Origin: Actinernus sp. WN-2022
Taxonomy: Eukaryota > Cnidaria > Anthozoa > Actiniaria > Actinernidae
Direction of reading: 5' to 3'
DNA length: 64,000 nucleotides
NCBI GenBank assembly: GCA_030867875.1
Contig: JAOWCC010001634.1
Span: 54,783,352 to 54,847,351 of the forward strand
Shown here: piece after piece, positions 53,326 to 64,000 of the stretch
Layout of the letters: every line of letters begins with the position of its first letter
Numbering within the stretch: position 1 is the stretch's first letter
The notes under the pieces: generated by a model
The model's input: only the letters and a program-made list of their open reading frames with translations
The model's database searches: none
Told to the model about the DNA's origin: nothing
Translations under genes and position numbers: made by a program

Positions 53326-55920
53326 ATTATAATACAATACAATACTTTTATTAATTTCAAGCTAATTAGAGACAAAAATATACAGTATATTAACTTAGAC
53401 ATTTCTTTTGCTAGAGTTGGTAAACCTGAAAAAACCATGGGGTTATCTAGTCAGGTTTACCACAGCGGATTAGTTAGATAGTAATAAAAAAATTATTAAT
53501 ATATTCATTAAGTGATTTTAGTGTTGATAGTAATTTTAAGTAAAGTTTATTAAAGGACAGAAATGAGAAAACAAAAACAAGAAAATATGCAGAACGAGGG
53601 CTGAGAAGGAAATAAAGTATATAGTAGAATAAATAATAATTATAATATAAATAATAACAGTAACAGGACTATAAGTATTCATAATTGCTGATAAGATCAG
53701 AAGTGATTTCTTTTTTGAAGATATGCCTTTTTTTAGTTTTGACATTTACTGGTGTTTGATCCCAGACTATAATTCCATTTGTATTAATAAATCTTTTTTG
53801 GAAATCAGTTCTGGAATATTTAATAAAGAAGTGTTGGGATTTAGATTTTCTTGTATCATGTTGGTGAATATTACTAAGGGTGTGAACATACTTAGGAAAG
53901 TTTTCATGGTAAATGTCGTACATAAAAAGGCTGGTATTAATTTTAAAAATATCATCCAAGGTTAAGATTTTTAATCTGTGAAAAAGTGCTGGAGTGTGTT
54001 TATTCCAAGATTCATTAGATATGGCACGAATAGCCTTTTTTGTAGAATTCTTAATGGATTTAACAGGGTAGAATAAGCATTTCCCCAGAGTAAAATTGCA
54101 TAATGTTAATATGGATAGAAGAAGGAATAGTAGATCTGCTTCAAAACTGAAGGTGGTGCATAATATTTGGCCTTATAAATAATCCCTAGTGTTTTTGCTA
54201 ATTTAGTTTTAATTGTGGCTATCTGTTGATTCCATGTCAATGATTATACATAAATATTTGGTATGGTCTTTTTCTGTGATTGTTTCATTGGCAATCTTTA
54301 TATTTAGAGAATAGGGAGTTTTGAATTTAGGGGAGTGAAAAATAATAAAATTTAACTTTGTTATATTAAGGGAGAGCTTATTACTTAAAAGCCACTCTTG
54401 GATTTGTTAGCCTGCGTGCAGACGTTCTCTTCGGGAAAGAGACGTCTGCGAAACGCCGTTGATAATCGTGTTCTGGTCATAAATTATCATAATTAAAATT
54501 CGTAATTATTTTTCCTAGGCGATTTTAGCGAACACAACATTCTCGGTCTACTGCTTTGAGAAAGAGTTGCTGGACATTTTCTCTCAAAACTGTATTCTTC
54601 CATACAATCTGGCTATAAGTTCCACGAAACAACTGTTACATCTTACCCAAAATTTCAAGGCATTCGTGTTATAACATTTGTTTTGCTCGGCCATTCGACC
54701 GGCTTGACTTGGACGACTGTCTTCTGTGTTTTGTTTGGTTTAATATTTTCACCTACGACAACTGAATCATCCAGAATTGGTAACACGGACGAGCAAATGT
54801 GAGAAAGTGGAATATCATGGAGGTACGTACATTTATTTGATTTTCTCGCTGCAGGAATTTATATTCTTGTGGTCGGCAACCTTCTACGAGGGAAGTACGT
54901 CGGCTCGATCGCATTTCCATCTAGAGCAGTTCGTTTCGGGGCAGAGCTGGAGTCAGTCTGACTCAAACAATTCTCTAGCACATGTACTGTCCCTTTTCTT
55001 TACGACCAGACCTGCGTTTGTGGCTTTCGAATGATAACTCTCGTAAAGATCTGCCTTCGAAGATTATATTTCACATCTCGCCTTTTCTTCAACTTCAAGA
55101 CCCAGTGTTTACAAATATATGGCGAATTTAAGTGAACTTCGAAGCTAAGAGTAGAAAGCTCTAATTTTATACTAGATTCTTGCCATTATGTTTCACAATA
55201 TCAGCAAAACTAGGAGAACACTACAAAAAAATGGACTCCTGGCAAAACATAAAACACAACTAGACGTTTATGTAAATAATAACCACTTTCGAAAAGTAAA
55301 CATGGGGTCATCTCGGAAGTTATTAGCCAATCATATATGACTTTATGACAATCCTCCGTCAACAGCCAATCAGCGCGCGGTCCTCAAATACTGGTGAAGA
55401 AACACGTGACCAGAACACGATTATCAACGGCGTTTCGCAGACGTCTCTTTCCCGAAGAGAACGTCTGCACGCAGGCTAGGATTTGTATAAGCTCTCTATT
55501 AATGACATATTCTAAGTCATTTATATACTTATTTGAGTAATGGAGGCTTGTATCATCAGCAAATAGAAAAAAGTCATGTTTTTGGGAAGAATTTGAGATA
55601 TCATTTATATATAGAAGAAATAAAATTGAACCTACAACTGATTTCTGAGGGACACCATTAATTATTGTGAGTTCATTCGATAGGATACCATTGATGGAAC
55701 TACTCGTTTTCTACTGACTAAATAAGATTTGAACCAGTTCAAAGCAGTACCCCTCACACCATAGAGTTCTAGTTTATCAAGTAGTATGTCGTGATTAACA
55801 GTGTCGAAAGCTTTTGCAAATTCCAAGAAAATTACTGCAGAATAGCATTTATTTTCAAAGGCATCAACAACCTTATTTAAGAGGTCAAGCACGGCCAGTA
55901 CCGTTGATTTTTTTTTTTGG
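53326..55920 (-). mobile_element. 5-prime-truncated LINE split by a transposon
   Basis: 3-prime tail of ATACA units at 53326. On -, 55920-55662 has LDLLNKVVDAFENKCYSA, FLEFAKAFDTVNHDILL (RT motif A) and LYGVRGTALNWFKSYL; the frame is broken. 53959-53669 has the C-terminal IHQHDTRKSKSQ and FQKRFINTNGIIVWD blocks, as in the LINE at 63261. The insertion at 54408-55478 lies in the thumb region. The 5-prime end abuts the 213-bp satellite. Confidence 0.75.
54408..55478. mobile_element. 1.07-kb DNA transposon with 8-bp target duplication
   Basis: Perfect inverted ends of about 70 bp starting TAGCCTGCGTGCAGACGTTC, flanked by GGATTTGT (54400-54407, 55479-55486) and inserted in a LINE that continues on both sides. 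An 8-bp duplication fits hAT or P superfamilies. Each end contains its own hairpin (AGACGTTCTC..GAGACGTCT). No transposase. Confidence 0.85.
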
Positions 55921-57475
55921 AATTTCCCCCGTTTCTCGATTCTGTCGTTAAAACGCAAACGCTGAAATGTTTTAAAGGAGATAGTATACATTGCAAGCTT
56001 TCATATGGTATAAGTTTGACTTTATTTGGTGATCTACAAGTGATCAGTAATTTGCGAAGTGAAACTTTTTCAAGTCGGTATACCGACTTTGTCATTAACA
56101 AATGAACGACGCCGTTCTGAGTTCAGTGAAGTAAATTTTCCCCCTGTTTTCGATTCTCTCGTTAAAACGCATCGCTAAAATGTTTTAAAGGAGATAGTAT
56201 ACATTGCAAGCTTTCATATGGTATAAGTTTGACTTTATTTGGTGATCTACAAGTGATCAGTAATTTGCGAAGTGAAACTTTTTCAAGTCGGTATACCGAC
56301 TTTGTCATTAACAAATGAACGACGCCGTTCTGAGTTCAGTGAAGTAAATGTTCCCCCTGTTCTCGATTCTCTCGTTAAAACGCATCGCTAAAATGTTTTA
56401 AAGGAGATAGTATACATTGCAAGCTTTCATATGGTATAAGTTTGACTTTATTTGGTGATCTACAAGTGATCAGTAATTTGCGAAGTGAAACTTTTTCAAG
56501 TCGGTATACCGACTTTGTCATTAACAAATGAACGACGCCGTTCAGAGTTCAGTAAAGTAAATGTTCCCCCTGTTCTCGATTCTCTCGTTAAAACGCATCG
56601 CTAAAATGTTTTAAAGGAGATAGTATACATTGCAAGCTTTCATATGGTATAAGTTTGACTTTATTTGGTGATCTACAAGTGATCAGTAATTTGCGAAGTG
56701 AAACTTTTTCAAGTCGGTATACCGACTTTGTCATTAACAAATGAACGACGCCGTTCTGAGTTCAGTGAAGTAAATTTTCCCCCTGTTCTCGATTCTCTCG
56801 TTAAAACGCATCGCTAAAATGTTTTAAAGGAGATAGTATACATTGCAAGCTTTCATATGGTATAAGTTTGACTTTATTTGGTGATCTACAAGTGATCTGT
56901 AATTTGCGAAGTGAAACTTTTTCAAGTCGGTATACCGACTTTGTCATTAACAAATGAACGACGCCGTTCTGAGTTCAGTGAAGTAAATGTTCCCCCTGTT
57001 CTCGATTCTCTCGTTAAAACGCATCGCTAAAATGTTTTAAAGGAGATAGTATACATTGCAAGCTTTCATATGGTATAAGTTTGACTTTATTTGGTGATCT
57101 ACAAGTGATCAGTAATTTGCGAAGTGAAACTTTTTCAAGTCGGTATACCGACTTTGTCATTAACAAATGAACGACGCCGTTCTGAGTTCAGTGAAGTAAA
57201 TGTTCCCCCTGTTCTCGATTCTCTCGTTAAAACGCATCGCTAAAATGTTTTAAAGGAGATAGTATACATTGCAAGCTTTCATATGGTATAAGTTTGACTT
57301 TATTTGGTGATCTACAAGTGATCAGTAATTTGCGAAGTGAAACTTTTTCAAGTCGGTATACCGACTTTGTCATTAACAAATGAACGACGCCGTTCTGAGT
57401 TCAGTGAAGTAAATTTTCCCCCTGTTCTCGATTCTCTCGTTAAAACGCATCGCTAAAATGTTTTAAAAGGCATAG
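55920..57475. repeat. 213-bp satellite array, about seven copies
   Basis: GAGATAGTATACATTGCAAG recurs at 55978, 56191, 56404, 56617, 56830, 57043 and 57256, exactly 213 bp apart, and units are almost identical. Each unit has the perfect palindrome AAGTCGGTATACCGACTT (first at 56072-56089) and the hairpin GAACGACGCCGTTC. The first and last units are diverged, as expected at array edges. No coding. Confidence 0.93.
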
Positions 57476-57594
57476 TATATATTAGTATAATTTTGTGGAA
57501 GAGTTAAGTTTGACTCTTTAAACTAGTTATACTATTTGAAATGGATTAGTTAAAGAGTACGGACTCTTCAACTGTTGAACTAATCCAATGTCAA

Positions 57595-60485
57595 TGTCAA
57601 TTTCAATTTCAATTTTATTTACAAATACTATAAGGGAGAACGTACAGAAGAAAGGCCAAAGCCAGAGGCTTAAATGGCTTATGGTCAGTAGAGATAGTAC
57701 AATATTACAAGTATTTTTTTTTTACAAGATGGAAAGAAAATCAAAGTGGTGAATTAACTAACGAACATACACACACAAAATAACTATAGTTTACAAATTT
57801 AAAATAATTAAATAAATAAATAAATAAATAAACTGCTTATTGATATATACCTTATTGCCTGTATTTATAATTGACATTGTTGCCTGTATTTTTTGATTTT
57901 TTTTTTTGCAAAGAAAAACTAAATAATTATTAAATGATAACAGTGTGTATTAAAAAGTATAGATAAAATTAAGCTTTAATAAAACGAATTTTTTAAAGTA
58001 CTAGCGATCATGTAGGAAAAATGTTTTAAGTTTCTTTCTGAAATTGCCAACATTTAAAGAGTTGCGAAGAGAGAGGGGGACACTATTCCAAATAGTAGGG
58101 GCCTGTGAACGAATAGAAAATTGGTGTTTAAGAAATTGTTTATGGAGATTAAACCTTGAACGAGTAAAGTAATCATGACATTCATAGTTAAAAAGAAAAA
58201 GAGAAGAAAGAGGAGCAGGTAGTAAATTATTGATATGAGAAAAAACAAAGGATGATATTTGGAATTTGTAAATAGAAGAAATAGGTAGAATGTTCAGACT
58301 GAGAAAGAGAGGTTTGGTGTGACTATGCAGAGGAGAGTGTGTAATAATACGCAGAACCTTTTTTTGAAGTAAGACGAGGGGTTCGATGTGAGAAGAATAG
58401 ATAGATGCCCAAATAAGGTTGCAGTAGTTGAGATATGGTAAAAATAGAGCATTATATAAAGTCTTTAAAGTTTCAGAGGCCAGATATTGCCTGGATTTAG
58501 AAATAACACCAATTACTTTAGAAATTTTATCACAGATTGTGTCAATATGAGGTTTCCATGAAAGATTTTCATGAATAATAATTCCTAAAAATTTGGCATT
58601 TTGTACTCTATCAACCAAAGTGCCATTAATAATGATGTGTATACCACTGAGGTTAACTTTTTTTCGCCTAGGATGAAAAAAAATGAATTTAGTTTTGTCA
58701 GGATGAAGAGTAAGCTTATTAGCATTAAACCAAGAATGATTGAAGAATGAGTGAAGAAGGATCTTGGTGACTAAAGAAAATATTAGTATCATCGGCAAAT
58801 AGGATAAATGATAGGAGCTTTGAAGAATTAAAAAGGTCATTGATATATAAAAGAAAAAGAAGTGGTCCAAGCACTGAGCCTTGTGGAACTCCACATTTGA
58901 TGGTATTATATGAAGAAATATGGCTGTCGATTTGTACAAATTGTTGTCTATTATAGAGATAACTAGTGATCCAGGCTAAAGGAGTACCACGAATGTCATA
59001 AAATTTAAGTTTTTCGATAAGAATTGTATGATCAACAGTGTCGAATGCTTTCTTTAAATCAACAAAGATACCAACCGTAAATTCATTTTTTTCAAAGCCT
59101 TGAAATATGTGGTCGACAAGTTCGAGAACAGCCATGTAAGTGGAATAATTTTGTCTAAAACCATATTGATGATGATTAAGAATACCGTACTTCACAAAGA
59201 ATTCAGTGAAGCGAGAATAGACGAGTTTTTCAATGACTTTAGAAAAGCAAGGCAAGATAGAGATGGGTCTATAATTGGAGAAATTGGTTTCATCGTCGCA
59301 CTTGAAGACAGGAAGAATCTTAGCAATTTTAAGTTTATCAGGGAATTCACCAGCAGAGAATGATAAGTTACAAATATAAGATAGAAGAGGAGCTAGTAAG
59401 TCAATAGAATGTTTAATTGGTGAAATACGGATACCGTCATAACCTTCACTCATAGTATTCTTAAGTGAGGAGACAATCGAAGACACTTCTTCAGGAGAAG
59501 TTGGAGTGAGAATGAAACTATTAGGATAGGAGCCAGTTAAGAATTCTTTGTAACAGGTTTGAGAACTAGGTATGTTTCTCGCCAAAGATGGACCAATATT
59601 AGTAAAGAAGTTGTTAAATTTAGTGGCAATTTGCATGGGATCAGTATAGATGCCAGAAGAGTCTTTCATATTATGAAAGAGATGTGGTGTTTGTTTCTTA
59701 GAAATAATTTGTTTAATTATTGACCATGTGTTTTTTAAGTTAGAGTTAACAGCTAAGAGTTAACATGAAAGTATTTTTTTCTGGCAATTTTGATCAAATA
59801 ATTGTATTTATTTCGGTACTTGTGATATCTTGATGTATTGAGAAGAGTAGGATTAATAATATATTGTTTATATAAAGAATTTTTCCTCTTGCAAGAGTTA
59901 GAGAGGCCAGGAGAGAACCATGGCTTAGATAGTTTAGAGATATTGGAAGAAACAGTTTTGAGAGGAAAAGCTTGATTATAGATAGGTATTAAGTGATTGG
60001 AAAAAGCATCATAACATTCATTTGGTGAATTAATGTCATAAAGAAACGACCAGTCAGTGTTGGTTAGTTTAGCACGAAATTTAAACATATTAGAAGAGTT
60101 AACAAGGCGAATGACTTTCTTACGGGGTGACGGATCGGATATCAATTTTAGCTGAGTAATTTGAAAAATGGGAAGATGGTCAGATAAATCAGTATAAAGT
60201 AGACCACTGACCATGTTATATTCAAGATTATTTGTAAAAATGTTGTCAATAAGCGTGGCAGAACATGAGGTAATTCTTGTCGGTTTAGAGATGAGAGGGT
60301 AGAGGCTATTTGATGTCATGAGGTTGACAAAATCATTGGTAGGGTTGTGTGAATCAGTGTTGAGAATATTAATATTGAAGTCACCCATAATATATGACAA
60401 TTTATTTTCAAAACTGATAATGGATAAAACATTATTAATACACTTATTAAAATCATTAACATTTATTAAAATCATTACCATCGGA
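57595..60485 (-). mobile_element. 5-prime-truncated CR1/L2-type LINE
   Basis: 3-prime tail of CAATTT/CAATGT units at 57595-57620 on +. The element ends at about 60485 in the middle of the endonuclease domain, a typical 5-prime truncation of target-primed reverse transcription. A different copy and subfamily from the one at 17646. Confidence 0.8.
58001..60481 (-). pseudogene. LINE endonuclease (partial) and reverse transcriptase
   Basis: 60481-59753 is the C-terminal half of the endonuclease (SYIMGDFNINILNTD, PTRITSCSATLIDNIF, LSDHLPIFQI). A frameshift near 59750 leads to 59669-58740, the RT: YRPISILPCFSKVIEKLVYS, YGFRQNYSTYMAVLELVDHI, GIFVDLKKAFDTVDH, CGVPQGSVLGPLLFLLYIND, FILFADDTNIFF. Another shift near 58740 leads to the thumb and C-terminal part, NANKLTLHPDKTKFIFFHPR to FRKKLKTFFLHDR at 58001. 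Motif A and the FADD box are intact, so it is younger than the LINE at 17646. Confidence 0.85.
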
Positions 60486-60489
60486 ACTA

Positions 60490-61335
60490 GGGCAGGATTT
60501 TGCCTTAACCTTAACTAGGAATTGGTATCGAAGTGACTTGGAGTTGGTATCGAAATGACTTGGATTTGTTTTTTATATTAAAAAGAAGCGCTTTATTGGC
60601 ACGGGAATCCTTCGGCGTACCTTTGAATTATAGTATTTATTTAACAGAAGTTTCCCGTAGGATTAAACCCAAAGCGTGTGTAAAAACTTACACCTCTTTA
60701 CCCTATTGTGTTGTGCCGACAAGCTTTAGTCGTTTTTAAAATTAAGCACTTAAATCGGGTATATGGTGGACAGGGTTTTGAAGGCGGAGAAGCAGGCGGA
60801 GCTTTCTGGTCTCCCGGGAACTTTGAAACGTCATTACCCTAGTAAATATTCAAGGTTTTCAAGGTTCCCTTTTAAAATCTTCATTTGCTACCAGACTTCT
60901 ACCAGACTTTACATGAAGAGAACTTAAGAAAAAGATGGAAATGAAATCATGGTTGCTCCCGACTGCTAATCGTCTGTCTTGTCCACTACACTATCACATG
61001 AGGCCGTTTGTTGAAACGACCGTGAAAAAATTGCAATCAAAACATTGTATGCAACCGTAGTTAATAGAGTTTCTAGACTACGATGCAACAGGCAAACAAT
61101 ACTTCTTAATGATTTATAAACACAGGCATTGTTTTTGCATGAGAAGAAATTAAAAACACTCAGAGGCTACGCCTGATAAAAGACTAATTCTTGTTTGAAA
61201 TAGTTCATCAACAGTTTGTCCAAATGGAAAAGAAATTGTTTGACCGCGTAACAACACATTTATTTACTCTGGTTTATTTTGTAATAAAACCAAACAGGGC
61301 AAAGTTGTGAATATTTTTGTATTTCCTTTGTACAG
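60490..61335. other. intron, nothing recognised
   Basis: A doubled TTGGTATCGAARTGACTTGGA (60522-60565) is the only structure seen. The last bases form the acceptor of exon L. Confidence 0.45.
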
Positions 61336-61431
61336 GTCGTTGCTCCTAAGAAGTTAAAGCTTGCAGCAGCTGAGACAGAACTGGCTATACAGATGGAAAA
61401 ACTCAACACGAAAAGAGCGCAACTTAAAGAG
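61336..61431 (+). CDS. DNAH1: dynein heavy chain (DNAH1-like), exon L (stalk helix 2)
   Basis: Acceptor TTTGTACAG, phase 0, 32 residues: VVAPKKLKLAAAETELAIQM then EKLNTKRAQLKE, the start of coiled-coil helix 2 returning from the microtubule-binding tip. The donor GTCTGT is weak but phase-compatible. It was too short to stand out as an open frame and was found by continuity. Confidence 0.92.
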
Positions 61432-61900
61432 GTCTGTTACTGCTATTACGCTCTAAATGACTGACTTATGATGGTAAATACGTATTAAATTGTGCACGCC
61501 TTAACCGAGCTTAAGCCTGCACAAGACTAGATAGATCGGTGTCTATCCTAGATTACGTAAGGGTTGCCATTAATTTATGGCCCTTTTTTCGGCGCATACT
61601 CGCCGGAAACTAAACAAAAGAGATCATTTCAAATTAAATTTGGTCGTCAACATTATCAGTAGCATCAAAAGCGGAACAAAGAACTTGATGTGCGCATTCC
61701 GTGTATGTTTGTAAACAGAAAATCACTAAATCACTGATATGACGAGTGACAGATGTAAAATCTTCTCTCGGAGTTTTCAAAACATTAATCTTTTTTCTTT
61801 GAAAGATTCACCACTATTTTTGACCCTAACAATATTCGTACGTACCAGCTACAGTAGTATGTCCTAAATTTCGTCGAATTAATGCTATTTATTTATTTAT
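61432..61900. other. intron, nothing recognised
   Basis: No repeats or coding seen apart from ATTT repeats leading into the TTCG array. Confidence 0.45.
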
Positions 61901-61904
61901 TTAT

Positions 61905-62189
61905 TTGTTCGTTCGTTCGTTCGTTCGTTCGTTCGTTCGTTCGTTCGTTCGTTCGTTCGTTCGTTCGTTCGTTCGTTCGTTCGTTCGTTCGTTCGTTCGT
62001 TCGTTCGTTCGTTCGTTCGTTCGTTCGTTCGTTCGTTCGTTCGTTCGTTCGTTCGTTCGTTCGTTCGTTCGTTCGTTCGTTCGTTCGTTCGTTCGTTCGT
62101 TCGTTCGTTCGTTCGTTCGTTCGTTCGTTCGTTCGTTCGTTCGTTCGTTCGTTCGTTCGTTCGTTCGTTCGTTCGTTCGTTCGTTCGTT
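61905..62189. repeat. TTCG tetranucleotide microsatellite
   Basis: About 71 uninterrupted GTTC/TTCG units. A tetramer array translates without stops as FVRS repeats, which explains the long open frames here; it is not a gene. Flanked by ATTT units. Confidence 0.95.
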
Positions 62190-62481
62190 TATTTTATATA
62201 TTTATTATCTTTACACATTTACCTACATACAGTTGAATATGTCTAAGTATGTTTTTCTTTACTGCTATATAGCAATTATTTTCATTAATTTATGTACACA
62301 CATATACATATATTTTTAATTGGGTAGCTTTAGAGTGGGGCTAGAGAAATAATGTTCTTATAGAGGTTTCCGGTGTTCTGTATCTAGTAGCGGACCTCGT
62401 GTCCTTTTATACAACACCTACCCTTTGGCCGAATCTTGTAATAAAATAAATAGATACATGTTGTTTTTGTTGTAAACACAG

Positions 62482-62660
62482 GTCGTTGACAAGCTCCAAG
62501 CTCTCAATGACGAGTTCGAGGTGATGACCAACAAGAAAAAAGAACTGGAACATAACATTGACCTATGCGAGAAGAAACTGGATAGAGCTGAGAAACTGAT
62601 TGGTGGATTAGGTGGTGAGAAGGAGCGCTGGACAGAGACTGCAAGAGAACTTGAGGACAG
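62482..62660 (+). CDS. DNAH1: dynein heavy chain (DNAH1-like), exon M
   Basis: Acceptor TAAACACAG, phase 0; VVDKLQALNDEFEVMTNKKK, ELEHNIDLCEKKLDRAEKLI, GGLGGEKERWTETARELED, ending with AG of the next codon before donor GTGAAT. It is the end of the stalk coiled coil and the conserved IGGLGGEKxRW entry to AAA5. Further exons are beyond the window. Confidence 0.94.
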
Positions 62661-63260
62661 GTGAATGATACTGTGGTTATTTGTCGACACAGGAGGTTTG
62701 TCAACTTAAAGGTCCTCTCAACCAGTGTGCATTGCGCGCCAAAATCCCAGGGGCCACCATTTTGTACGGCCCCGAAATTCAGATCGTGCTAAAATCTCGT
62801 GAAAAACAGAAGGAATGAGACGCATTAGTCTTTATTTATTACTGCTTAATATATGTGGGTGACTTTTGAAACTCAAACGAATGGCACGATGCTTAGGAGG
62901 GCAGACATTTTAAAGTTTCCGGATAATAACAATAAAGGTCGGTAGACACGAAGGGACAAGTCCCAGGGACAATTAATAACTTTGCATATTTCTGTGTTTA
63001 TGTTTCACTATAATTATAATAATAGCCTGCGTTGCGGCTCTGGAGTATCGGAACGAAGTGAGCGGGGATTGGGGCGAGAGAAAAAAGAGAGGGGGAAGGG
63101 GTGGGGAGAAGAGGAAGAGAGAGCCACCCACTATAGTTTCATTCGACCGATTCATCCAATTATCATGCGACGGGAAGTGAAAATCATGTTTATCTGTCAA
63201 ACTCACGTGGAATCTCAAGGAATCTCAACTCGAGCGTAAAATTCAAAACAAGAATTATAA
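62661..63260. other. intron, nothing certain
   Basis: A GC/AG-rich block at 63028-63125 begins TAGCCTGCGTTGCGGCTCTG, similar in its first 10 bp to the 54408 transposon end, but no inverted partner is visible. Confidence 0.4.
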
Positions 63261-64000
63261 CAACAACAACAACATTTATTTCACTCTAGATGTAGGAGTT
63301 ACATGTGATAGAATGATACTATAAATTTAACAATGAAAAAAGAGATTGAGCTGGACCTGGAAAAACACGAGAAGCTATCTAGTCAGGAACACTCTAATTG
63401 GTGGAACACAGGAACACAACTTTCAATTTTACAACAGAAAACATAAGATACCGGTAAGATGTAAAATCTGCATTTGATTAATTTATGAAATATGGACATA
63501 AGGAACATCATAACATTATTGAAACTGATAATTTTCCAAGAAATGAGCTATTAGTTTTTTTTAAAGGATTTTTTATTGAGATCTTTTAAGTCTTGGGGGA
63601 TTTCTTTCCAAATTTTAATACCTTCACTTGTAATGAAGCGCAAACTGTAATTTGTTCTAGAACGATTTACAAAGTATGTTTGTTTTGAAACTTGTCTTGT
63701 TTGGTATTGGTGTACATGAGATAGAGGGACAAATAGATCAGTGAAAGTAGAACCAACTGTTTTATAATAGACATCGTACATAAACAAGCTCGCATGCAAT
63801 TTATATAAATCATTAATAGTCAGTAATTCTAGTTTGAAGAATAAAGGAGGTGTGTATGCCATTCCACTTTTCATTTGAAATTACTCTAAATGCTCTTTTT
63901 TGAAGAGTGCACAAAGGCTTCCTCAAAGTGGGATAAGAATTTCCCCAGAGTAAAATACCATAATTCATCTGTGGGTAAAATAAGGAATAGTATATTTGTT
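63261..64000 (-). pseudogene. LINE ORF2 C-terminus and 3-prime end (runs off the window)
   Basis: AAC-repeat tail at 63261 followed by TTTATTTCACTCTAGATG. On -, the end of an RT protein: QIYYSLFYPQMNYGILLWGN near 64000, then after a shift LYKLHASLFMYDVYYK, VHQYQTRQVSKQTYFVNRS and a stop near 63550. Same subfamily as the LINE at 53326 (IHQHDTR, VHQYQTR). The 5-prime part lies beyond the window. Confidence 0.75.

Noticed and set aside
61882..62319. Open frame of 145 residues made of FVRS repeats
   Set aside because: It is the translation of a TTCG microsatellite in an intron; no flanking coding signal.
63028..63125. Solo copy of the 54408-type transposon
   Set aside because: Only the first ten bases match and no inverted partner or target duplication is visible.

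Overview
The window reads as animal (metazoan) genomic DNA, most likely from a cnidarian or similar marine invertebrate. That placement is an inference from the combination of CR1/L2-type LINEs, Penelope-like remnants with hammerhead-like motifs, a Maverick/Polinton with protein-primed DNA polymerase, many TTAA-target MITEs and long AT-rich introns. No species can be named from sequence alone.

The only host gene I can support is one axonemal dynein heavy chain on the + strand, best matched by memory to the DNAH1 (inner-arm) type. Thirteen exons (979-1322, 1599-1694, 35615-35742, 36450-36574, 39304-39489, 40078-40245, 41042-41175, 42013-42298, 48489-48656, 48952-49169, 49282-49393, 61336-61431, 62482-62660) keep one open reading frame of about 746 codons with compatible phases at every junction. 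They cover the AAA3-AAA4 linker, AAA4 with its P-loop, and the stalk with the microtubule-binding domain; the gene runs off both ends. Only about 3.5 percent of the window is host coding sequence.

The rest is a stratified pile of mobile DNA inside the introns. 1-8.4 kb holds Penelope-like ends, foldback elements, tRNA-derived SINE copies and TA-repeat-bounded MITEs. 8.4-29.9 kb holds a decayed Polinton: HNH endonuclease, structural-type proteins, a string of small membrane proteins, A32-like packaging ATPase, retroviral-type integrase and a family B polymerase. The polymerase gene was later cut by three independent insertions (a 288-bp TTAA MITE, a CR1-like LINE of about 4.5 kb, and a 325-bp MITE); the LINE was itself cut by a 5.5-kb TTAA transposon with TIRs of nearly 1 kb. 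In each case both flanks resume in the same gene, so the order of events can be read.

29.9-35 kb contains an inverted duplication of the Polinton end, with two TTAA elements sharing one TTAA, and nested MITEs. 35.4-50 kb carries most dynein exons. Among them are a tandemly duplicated pseudo-exon and a 79-bp minisatellite built from ten copies of an intron-exon junction. 50-60.5 kb holds a 59-bp tandem array, a 9-bp-TSD transposon with RecQ-like fragments, a LINE split by an 8-bp-TSD element, a 213-bp satellite array and a further LINE. 60.5-64 kb has the last two exons, a TTCG microsatellite and another LINE end.

Nothing here forms an operon or an obviously new defence system. The most unusual items are the splice-acceptor minisatellite, the four-layer nesting in the Polinton polymerase, the RecQ-bearing transposon, and the cluster of TTAA elements.
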